Shown piece after piece: positions 35,406 through 42,182 of a stretch of 54,528 bases of DNA; within the stretch, counting starts at the first letter, position 1; each line of letters opens with the position of its first letter. This DNA comes from an uncultured Clostridia bacterium. Lineage in GTDB: Bacteria; Bacillota; Clostridia; JAAYHZ01. The DNA is taken from NCBI GenBank assembly GCA_937894465.1, contig CALCRE010000114.1, positions 1 through 54,528 on the forward strand, in the 5' to 3' direction. The notes under the pieces are model-generated. The model saw nothing but the letters and a program-made list of their open reading frames with translations, had not been told where the DNA came from and ran no database searches. A program made the position numbers and the translations under genes.

Positions 35406-37175
35406 CTAGCCGGATTTCTTATCGGTCTTGATACGAGTCATCAACCAAATAATCAACAATACAAACACCAGAGGAACAGCCATACTGTCTAGAAAACCTT
35501 GAACCGTCATGGAGTCAGGGGATTCTTTTTGGACAAAAACCATCACCGGCTGCCCGTCTTCGTCCGTTACCGCTTCATCATTGACAGGATCCGGATAATA
35601 TTGATAAGCTTCCGGTTCGGTAAATAACTCTTCACCTATAGGTGCAAAATCATGTTTTATATAATATTGATTTTTGACTGATTTTTGATAACTTTTGTAA
35701 AACTCATCCGAGCGGATGGTCAATATCTTTTCACATTCCATTTGATCAGGTTGAACGGTGATGGTGGCACCAAACCGCTCAGGCGGAACGGCGAATTTTA
35801 TTTCACCTTTATTATTGTTGATTCTCATGGAATAATCCCGGATATCTTCGTGATCAAAAGCGACATCCACCGTATAGCATACGGACTTATTCTCTGTCTT
35901 GATACAGTGTCCTGCGGGAGCCATGGTGGTTCTTCTGAAAGGTCTGGTAACATCTCCGGCGCTCCCTATTTTCTCACCCTTTGTGTATGCATAAAATATT
36001 TTTCCGTCCAATCGGGGCAAATCTATGAAATACTCACCAGCCTTGTAGCGATCCGGCCAACTGATGTAAGGTTCTCCGAAATCCCAACGACCGTTTCCTT
36101 GATCTAAATTGATGAAAAAACCATGGTTTAAAAAGATTTGATTGATTTGCATCTTTCGTCTTGGGTGTCTTGTGGCCAACCTTTCGTAAACATGAGTAAA
36201 ATCATTGTTGAATTGACTTAGCACAGCCCAAATATCTTTTAATGGCAATTGTAAGGGGTCATCATTGATTTCATCATACAAATCCCACAACACGCCTACA
36301 ATGGCAAATTCCTCTCCCATTCCCGTATAATCCACCGGAATATAGTCCAATTCCATGCTGCCGATGGGGTGGTATACATCCCCAAAGGAGTACCCGCTAT
36401 ATTCCCCCACCATCAAGGACATGAATTCAGCAAAGCCTTCCACGTAGGAATCCGATGTATTGACATTCAAAAATCCTGCATGATTTTTTTCATACCCCTC
36501 CGGTGCTTGGGGCCACTTTTTATGCATGTTGAATAATATGTGGTGATTGTATTCATGCCACTCCCGGTTTTGAGGAGCATTTTCATTGTTGACCGGCATA
36601 TCCGGCTCGGAAATGATAGTAATATTGTCAAAGTAAAAGGTACTCTCATCGGATCCGTAACAAGCAACATAGAAGGTGGGTATGTCAAAATCATCGTACA
36701 CTGAAAGAACCTTGTCATAAAAATAGACCGAATCGCTTAAATACTGATAAACGGTGATCAATTGATCGTTGTAACGCAAATTGGCTTGATCGATGGATTG
36801 GATCTTTAAAACCTGTTGTAAATCCTTCGGTCCTTCCACAACAATATCAAATGTGTTCTTTACATGCATGAGAACTCCGTTGTCATCCAAGATACCGACA
36901 ACAAAGGCAGGCTCATCCTTTAAACTATACTCAAAATGCGTGGTTACGCTTAATTTTTCCGGATACCCTTCATTAAGAGGAACACGGATCATACCCTGAT
37001 CATCGGTGATCACTGTAGTTTCGGTATGATGTAACAGTTTGGTACGCATGTTCACAAGGGGTCTTCCACCCTTGTCTATAAACTGCAATGTCAGCAATGG
37101 CTCCTTTGCATCAACCTTTAACGGGTATAAATTAGAAAACACAATTAATGTCATTAAGAGAGTAAGAAATTTCAT
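35406..37175 (-). CDS. Secreted, membrane-anchored HExxH metallopeptidase-like protein
   Basis: A 589-residue protein with a signal peptide (about 1-23), a beta domain (about 28-100) resembling a surface-protein repeat, and a middle region with WHEYNHH (HExxH, near residue 207). About 30 residues later comes VEGFAEFMSLM, whose Glu could be the third zinc ligand of a gluzincin. Beta-rich domains and a C-terminal helix (MAVPLVFVLLIIWLM) before KTDKKSG follow. It would face outside the cell. A weak AAGGA lies upstream of the ATG. I do not recognise the family as a whole; the peptidase call rests on the two motifs. Confidence 0.7.
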   Translation of the reverse strand: MKFLTLLMTLIVFSNLYPLKVDAKEPLLTLQFIDKGGRPLVNMRTKLLHHTETTVITDDQGMIRVPLNEGYPEKLSVTTHFEYSLKDEPAFVVGILDDNGVLMHVKNTFDIVVEGPKDLQQVLKIQSIDQANLRYNDQLITVYQYLSDSVYFYDKVLSVYDDFDIPTFYVACYGSDESTFYFDNITIISEPDMPVNNENAPQNREWHEYNHHILFNMHKKWPQAPEGYEKNHAGFLNVNTSDSYVEGFAEFMSLMVGEYSGYSFGDVYHPIGSMELDYIPVDYTGMGEEFAIVGVLWDLYDEINDDPLQLPLKDIWAVLSQFNNDFTHVYERLATRHPRRKMQINQIFLNHGFFINLDQGNGRWDFGEPYISWPDRYKAGEYFIDLPRLDGKIFYAYTKGEKIGSAGDVTRPFRRTTMAPAGHCIKTENKSVCYTVDVAFDHEDIRDYSMRINNNKGEIKFAVPPERFGATITVQPDQMECEKILTIRSDEFYKSYQKSVKNQYYIKHDFAPIGEELFTEPEAYQYYPDPVNDEAVTDEDGQPVMVFVQKESPDSMTVQGFLDSMAVPLVFVLLIIWLMTRIKTDKKSG

Positions 37176-37272
37176 GGCTTACCAATCCTTTTTTGTACAT
37201 ATACCTGCTATTTTTTGTTTACCCGGGAGAAAATATACCTTTATGCATAAAAAAATATGGCTCGCCGGTTGA

Positions 37273-37301
37273 TTGACCTCATTTGTCATATGTGTTAAAT
37301 T
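37273..37301 (+). promoter_or_regulatory. Promoter of the lyase-propeller gene
   Basis: TTGACC (37273-37278), 17 bases, TAAATT (37296-37301), about 65 bases before the start codon. Confidence 0.65.
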
Positions 37302-37366
37302 GGTTTTATCAGTTTTCTATACAAGGATTTCTGAAAGGAATCCCGCCTGATAAGAAGGAGGAAACA

Positions 37367-40300
37367 ATGGAAAATATCATCATGCCCCGTCTGGGGAAAA
37401 CGGCGAAGCGTGAAACAGTCATTCGTGGAGAGAACATTTTCATCGTCATACCCGACACCGATTCGGGTAAACAATTTGGAGAAGCAATTAAGGAAAAGAT
37501 TAAAAAAGTTGCAGAAAGTGCAACGGTGACAATCGGAAACGATGAAACCCTTTTAAAAAAATCAGGTGTTTTTATCATTTGTGGAAATCTTACCAATAAC
37601 GATTGTGTCAAGTATCTGTATTACAAATCCTTAGTCATCACAGACTTGTGCTATCCCGGTCCCGGTGGATACGAAGTCCGCACCATTTTGAATCCTTTTG
37701 GAAATGATAAAAATATCCTTTTTATCGGATTTTCCGATGAGGTCGGTTTTCAGAAAGGAGTGGATGTATTTTTGAAAGAAATAGACGGTGTGGATTCCAT
37801 TCCCTTTTTAAAAACCGTATTCTATACCCGCTTGCCGGTGACGGATCAAACGTTTGAAAGGTTGAGTTCGTCGAAAGAGCCGGATAACATTAATTTGATG
37901 CCTTCAGCCCATGTGAACAATTGGTACATAAAAGCTTGGTTGGCCTTTGCCACAGGTGATCAGCAATATGCTGACGATTACATACGTGCTTGGAAAAAGC
38001 TTTTGGCTTTTGCCGAGCAAAATCCGGATAAACCCGGATTGGACAGCTCTACCTGTATTGGTATGTCGGCGCATACAGGATCTTTTTGGATCGCCATACA
38101 CAGTGGTATCATTCCGGAAGATATGCAAGAGAAAATTGAAACCCTTTTGTATCGGTGGATGTGCAGCAATTACGGCGCAGACCATGCCAATTCCTATAAA
38201 AGCATTCAAGCACCTCCCCATAACATTGTTATGTTCGTAGCATTAGCTTGCACATACCTTTCGGAATACTTCATAAAAACCTATGGAATCAACGATACAT
38301 TAAAGCAAGTAGCTGAAATTGCCAAAAGGCCCTTCACCTATTTTGCATCCGGAAACTGGCGTCCTTTTTGTGACGATTCTTCCTATTCATTAGGAGTCAG
38401 TCTTCCCTTGGCCATCGTTTATTCATTCTTTGAAGACCGGCACACATTCTTAAACACATCCTTTAAAGATGCAAAACCATTCATACTGGCCATGCATATG
38501 CCCTCCGGCTTCATCCCGTCCATAGGAGACGGCGGTGTTGCAAGATTGGCTTCCTTGGTGTGCAAAACATACGCCTATTATTACAGGGACGGTCAAATAC
38601 AAGCTTTATGCGATGCGGAACCGGATCAAAGCCACTTGGATCCCACCGGATTTGTGTTGCCCATAAGGGCTTTTTGCGGACATCCTATACAACCGGAAAT
38701 CATGGAAAAAGACACTTTACAGGTATTGCCTCTCAACCGTTGGCATTATGAAACCTCTGTTGCAAAATCCGAAGAAGGAAAACGTGTCCCTTATGATAAA
38801 GCTTATGACAAGATCAGCATGAGAAAATATACGAAAAGCTGTAGCGAATGTGTTCTTTCCTGTAAAATGGACTGGGATTATCTTCTCATAGACGGACTGG
38901 GTATTGAAACACATTGTAAAAACAATACGTTGGCCATACTGGACTTGAGTATCAATGGCATATCTTGCTTTGTAGAAGAAAGCGGATACCGCTGGCCGGA
39001 TCGTGAAAGCTGCTCTACTGTGACAATATCCCGAAACGGATATTCCGGTTTTACACCGGAGCTTGCATCATTGGATCAACTCGAACAAACCGACGAAACG
39101 TTATATATTAAATCAACGGTTCCGGGCTATAACGGAGTGGACTGGACAAGGGAATTCTTCTTGGTGTATGGATCCGGTGCGGTGATTCACGACACCTTCA
39201 CAGCATATCAAGAGGATGATTATGTCTTTTACAGCCATTTTAGAATACCGGCAAGGATGAAGACCAATGGAAATGCGGTGTTCGGTCTTCGGTCAGCCGG
39301 ACAATGCAACCAATACCTCCAAAGAACCGAAACATATGCAGCCAATGAGGTAGGAATATCCGTGGAAACCGTTGACGTCGGTGCTAAGAAGTTTGAAAAC
39401 GGAGACATGGGAGAACCTTGGTACAAAAAGCCGGAAGGCCCGGATGCCATGGAACAATGGAGGCAAAGATACGGCAGTGAAGAAGCAATCATTACAAAGT
39501 ACACTTCCTTTATGGGTTCAAAGATGAAAGCAGGGGACACCGTTTCCTATACCCATTTGTTACAAATCAGCGATCCTTCTTGTGAAGCGGCTTACTTCGA
39601 CCAAGAAGACCAAATATCAAGCGTGATTTTCCCCGCGGAAGACGGTGATGGAATCGATTACACACTTCCATTTACCCCTTCGATTTTCACCGTAGAGGAC
39701 ATTCTTACGGTCAGCTCCTCAGAGAATGCAGACCCCATATTATTAAAAACACAAAAGACCTTTGGTGTAGCCGCAACCGGTTATACACTCACGGAAGGAG
39801 GCAATCTGTTCACCTACCGCGATAACAATGTCAGATATTATGATAAAAACGGTATATTGAAGTTTGAACAAACACTTCCGGGATCTGTCCGTTCCATTGC
39901 AGCCATGGATGTAAACCACGATGACACCCTTTTGGCAACAGGATATGATGATAAGAATATAAAGGTTATGAACGCAGAAGGGAAGCTGTTATGGGAAACG
40001 GTTGTTGAAAGACAACCTACCATGCTTTGCGGTTGGGAAACGAAACATCCTAAGGTTTTCTCCCTTTGCTTAGTGAAGATCGGTCAATCTTATCGCTTAT
40101 TTGCAGGATGCGGTGATAACCACGTCAAATTGTATGATGATAAAGGTGCCATTTTAAACACCATATTCGCAGATTACAGAATCGTCGATCATTTAATTGC
40201 AAGTGATTATGACCAAGACGGCAACATGGAAGTGTTGGCATATGCTTCAGATGAAGCAAGCAGCGGAAACTTCTACCTGTATGACGACTCATTGAATGTA

Positions 40301-40777
40301 AAATACAAAGCAAGCGGTGGAGGTTGGTTGTATACTGTAAAAGACATTGCTGTAGCTCATATCAATGAAAAATCCTATTTTGCAGTAGGAGTAAATACCA
40401 ATCAAACATTGTCGGTGTTTGAATTATCAGACGGCAAATTAAACCGTGTGTATGCAAAGGATATGGCCGGTGCCATCACGGCAACTTGCATTGATCCGAT
40501 CAACAAAATTGTGTATGCCGGAAGTGACAAAGGTTATGTAAAAGCCTTTGATTTGACAGGTGAAGAATTTGCCTCGTGTTATGTGAATATGCCTGTTTAC
40601 CGATTAACGATTCATTCAGGCCATTTGTACGCCGCATCAGGCAGTGAGGTGAAAAGAGTTGACCTGCAATTGAATTTGACCGGTTGTGTACAGCTGCCAT
40701 CCAAGCTAATCGGGTGGGAGAAAAGAGAAAATCAGCTGATTCTTGTTTGTGAAACCGGAATATATACGGTGGACTGA
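37367..40777 (+). CDS. Heparinase-like lyase fused to a C-terminal beta-propeller
   Basis: A 1136-residue protein without signal peptide. An N-terminal alpha/beta part (about 1-160) is followed by a helical toroid (about 180-460; NWYIKAWLAFATGDQQYADD, HTGSFWIAIHSG, CSNYGADHANS) and a beta-sandwich like that of heparinase II/III (about 500-770; DYLLIDGLGIETHCKNNT, SGAVIHDTF). The last 300 residues are repeats of a PQQ/WD-type propeller (NIKVMNAEGKLLWET, NHVKLYDDKGAIL, GYVKAFDLTGEEF). The frame is open 28 codons upstream, but AAGGAGG stands 5 bases before this ATG. It is a single gene with its own promoter. The combination is unusual; catalytic activity is inferred from fold similarity only. 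Confidence 0.7.
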   Translation: MENIIMPRLGKTAKRETVIRGENIFIVIPDTDSGKQFGEAIKEKIKKVAESATVTIGNDETLLKKSGVFIICGNLTNNDCVKYLYYKSLVITDLCYPGPGGYEVRTILNPFGNDKNILFIGFSDEVGFQKGVDVFLKEIDGVDSIPFLKTVFYTRLPVTDQTFERLSSSKEPDNINLMPSAHVNNWYIKAWLAFATGDQQYADDYIRAWKKLLAFAEQNPDKPGLDSSTCIGMSAHTGSFWIAIHSGIIPEDMQEKIETLLYRWMCSNYGADHANSYKSIQAPPHNIVMFVALACTYLSEYFIKTYGINDTLKQVAEIAKRPFTYFASGNWRPFCDDSSYSLGVSLPLAIVYSFFEDRHTFLNTSFKDAKPFILAMHMPSGFIPSIGDGGVARLASLVCKTYAYYYRDGQIQALCDAEPDQSHLDPTGFVLPIRAFCGHPIQPEIMEKDTLQVLPLNRWHYETSVAKSEEGKRVPYDKAYDKISMRKYTKSCSECVLSCKMDWDYLLIDGLGIETHCKNNTLAILDLSINGISCFVEESGYRWPDRESCSTVTISRNGYSGFTPELASLDQLEQTDETLYIKSTVPGYNGVDWTREFFLVYGSGAVIHDTFTAYQEDDYVFYSHFRIPARMKTNGNAVFGLRSAGQCNQYLQRTETYAANEVGISVETVDVGAKKFENGDMGEPWYKKPEGPDAMEQWRQRYGSEEAIITKYTSFMGSKMKAGDTVSYTHLLQISDPSCEAAYFDQEDQISSVIFPAEDGDGIDYTLPFTPSIFTVEDILTVSSSENADPILLKTQKTFGVAATGYTLTEGGNLFTYRDNNVRYYDKNGILKFEQTLPGSVRSIAAMDVNHDDTLLATGYDDKNIKVMNAEGKLLWETVVERQPTMLCGWETKHPKVFSLCLVKIGQSYRLFAGCGDNHVKLYDDKGAILNTIFADYRIVDHLIASDYDQDGNMEVLAYASDEASSGNFYLYDDSLNVKYKASGGGWLYTVKDIAVAHINEKSYFAVGVNTNQTLSVFELSDGKLNRVYAKDMAGAITATCIDPINKIVYAGSDKGYVKAFDLTGEEFASCYVNMPVYRLTIHSGHLYAASGSEVKRVDLQLNLTGCVQLPSKLIGWEKRENQLILVCETGIYTVD

Positions 40778-40808
40778 GCTTTTCAGCAAAAAAGACGAAG
40801 TACATAAA

Positions 40809-40836
40809 AAATGCCCGGGCAATATCCCGGGCATTT
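40809..40836. terminator. Bidirectional terminator
   Basis: AAATGCCCGGG and CCCGGGCATTT form an 11-bp stem with a 6-base loop. The best T run is on the minus strand, where it ends the TetR gene; it also closes the lyase-propeller gene. Confidence 0.85.
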
Positions 40837-40854
40837 CATCGTCAATATGGCTTC

Positions 40855-41424
40855 TTAATACAGTAGGCCTTTTGATAGCAGTTTTCCGATATTTTCCTTC
40901 ACTTTTTTAACATCCGGTTTGTCTTTTCCCCGGATATATCGACCCATGACCCCTTGCATAGCACCTAACATGGTATAAGATGCGATATCTGCGTCCATAC
41001 TGCGTACAACAGAATAGGTCATGCCTTCTTTTAGCATATTGCTGATGATCCCCGCTAGATCGGCAATCAAACCGTCAGCCACTTCACGGACTTCCTTGTC
41101 CATACCCCCTGATAACTCAAAGAACAAAATGTTGACATAGCTGCTGTTTTCTATGCAGTAATCCACAAAAAATTCTATACATTTTAAAACTTGCCTGTCC
41201 GGTGTATATTCACTGTATGCAATATCCATCAATCGTTGTGCGATATACCGGAATCCTTCCTTGATGACTTCGGTAAAAAGGGCAACCTTTGAAGGAAAGT
41301 TGTAATATAGTGTTCCTTTTGCCACCTCCGCCTTTTCTGCGATCATATCCATGGTTGCGGTGTAATAACCGTTTTGAGAAAACACTTCTTGTGCCGCCGA
41401 TAAAATCTTATCCCGTGTATCCAT
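40855..41424 (-). CDS. TetR/AcrR family transcriptional regulator
   Basis: A 189-residue repressor with the N-terminal TetR helix-turn-helix (TMDMIAEKAEVAKGTLYYNF preceded by AAQEVFSQNGYY) and a ligand-binding helical domain. AGGAGG lies about 8 bases before the ATG. A palindromic operator overlaps its own transcription start, so it should repress itself. No efflux or metabolic gene is in the same transcript; its other targets may be the neighbouring genes or lie elsewhere. Confidence 0.92.
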   Translation of the reverse strand: MDTRDKILSAAQEVFSQNGYYTATMDMIAEKAEVAKGTLYYNFPSKVALFTEVIKEGFRYIAQRLMDIAYSEYTPDRQVLKCIEFFVDYCIENSSYVNILFFELSGGMDKEVREVADGLIADLAGIISNMLKEGMTYSVVRSMDADIASYTMLGAMQGVMGRYIRGKDKPDVKKVKENIGKLLSKGLLY

Positions 41425-41450
41425 TTTAAAAACCTCCTAAGTTATTTTAG

Positions 41451-41496
41451 ACCGACTAGTCAGTTTAAATATAGTTCAACCACAATAATTTGTCAA
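41451..41496 (-). promoter_or_regulatory. tetR promoter with palindromic operator
   Basis: On the minus strand TTGACA (41491-41496), 17 bases and TATATT (41468-41473). The near-perfect palindrome ACCGACTAGTCAGT (41451-41464) covers the expected start of transcription, which fits autorepression by the TetR protein. Confidence 0.8.
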
Positions 41497-41500
41497 TATA

Positions 41501-41526
41501 AAAAGACTATTTTTCAATAGTCTTTT
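41501..41526 (-). terminator. Terminator of the CD3324-like gene
   Basis: AAAAGACTATT and AATAGTCTTTT form an 11-bp stem with a 4-base loop; five T follow on the minus strand. It overlaps the last codons of the CD3324-like gene and ends just before the tetR -35 box. Confidence 0.8.
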
Positions 41527-41791
41527 GAGTATGTGCTCTTATTATTTTTCGTATACCGGACTCGGATAAATTGTAGTGATTGACTAATTGTCCCACACAC
41601 ATTCCTTGCCGATAATTCTGATAAATTCTTAAATTGCGTTCCTTGTATTCTTCCCTCACACCGTTCTTTTCGCCCCAAGCGGCCCTAGTAGAATCTTTTT
41701 TAGGAACATAGATCACTTCGCCTTCAACATATTTCCTCAGTTCTTCTAATATTTTGACAGGGAGTATGTCTTCGGCGTTTATATATCGCAT
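41507..41791 (-). CDS. CD3324 family (Mor-like) DNA-binding protein
   Basis: A 94-residue protein matching the CD3324/Mor-transcription-activator-like family. It has INAEDILPVKILEELRKYVE at the N-terminus, then IYVPKKDSTRAAWGEKNG, and a C-terminal helix-turn-helix with CVGQLVNHYNLSESGIRKII. It would bind DNA as a small regulator. The frame is open 23 codons further upstream, but GAGGAGG directly precedes the ATG used here. It is the last coding part of a transcript whose leader (41792-42138) carries two tiny ORFs and competing hairpins. Target genes unknown. Confidence 0.82.
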   Translation of the reverse strand: MRYINAEDILPVKILEELRKYVEGEVIYVPKKDSTRAAWGEKNGVREEYKERNLRIYQNYRQGMCVGQLVNHYNLSESGIRKIIRAHTQKTIEK

Positions 41792-41844
41792 GGTCTCCTC
41801 CTCGCTTATTAACAGCCGGAAGATTCCGTATGGAGTTTTTCCGG

Positions 41845-41904
41845 CTAAACCAAATGCCACCTCAAAAAATGTTTGTTTTCATTACTATATCTTAATCGAA
41901 TCAT
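41845..41904 (-). CDS. Leader ORF 2, 19 residues
   Basis: The ATG is 8 bases after AAGGAGG, an ideal site. It reads MIRLRYSNENKHFLRWHLV, then TAG, which lies at the foot of the hairpin 41814-41846. A one-base slip in its T6 run (codons 13-14) would carry translation into the frame that continues into the CD3324-like gene; whether that happens is unknown. Confidence 0.4.
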   Translation of the reverse strand: MIRLRYSNENKHFLRWHLV

Positions 41905-42005
41905 CTTAATGTCCTCCTTTCAGATTAATCGTTTTGTTTTTGTCATGTTTTGTTTTTTGGAAATTTTATAACGGCGAGGAAATCTCGCCGCACCGGCATC
42001 AAAAC

Positions 42006-42059
42006 CTAGTTCTGAACCTCCGGTGAATAGAAATTTCCTCGCATTGTTTGTTCGATCAA
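42006..42059 (-). CDS. Leader ORF 1, 17 residues
   Basis: It starts with TTG, 8 bases after AAGGAGG, and reads LIEQTMRGNFYSPEVQN (Met first in vivo) before TAG. Its codons overlap both the arm that pairs with the Shine-Dalgarno and the arm that pairs with the downstream hairpin, so ribosomes on it would change the RNA fold. I do not recognise the peptide. Confidence 0.45.
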   Translation of the reverse strand: MIEQTMRGNFYSPEVQN

Positions 42060-42182
42060 TCTATTCACCTCCTTTTTTATATTTTTGTGCTCTTTAAAGC
42101 ACAACTAAATATTAGCAAATTTCTCCATGAGCCGTCAATAGGTAATCCTGTTATACTTTAATTATAATGATCTGTTCCACTT

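Larger units (their letters stand above)
41792..42138 (-). ncRNA. Leader RNA with competing helices and two tiny ORFs
   Basis: The promoter TTGACG (42133-42138), 18 bases, TAATAT (42109-42114) starts the transcript. A 5' hairpin (42085-42104) and a strong Shine-Dalgarno (42068-42074) come before a 17-codon ORF. Four helices compete: GGTGAATAG (42061-42069) with CTATTCACC (42022-42030) hides that Shine-Dalgarno; GCGAGGAAAT (42033-42042) pairs with ATTTCCTCGC (41974-41983); CACCGG (42020-42025) pairs with CCGGTG (41991-41996); CGGCGAG pairs with CTCGCCG (41972-41990). A second Shine-Dalgarno and 19-codon ORF follow, then an AGCCGGAA/TTCCGGCT hairpin (41814-41846) just before the CD3324-like gene. 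The design resembles translation-controlled attenuators. Confidence 0.6.

Noticed and set aside
41792..41860. N-terminal extension of the CD3324-like protein
   Set aside because: No start codon with a ribosome site; the family begins at 41791, directly after GAGGAGG. A frameshifted link with leader ORF 2 is noted but unproven.
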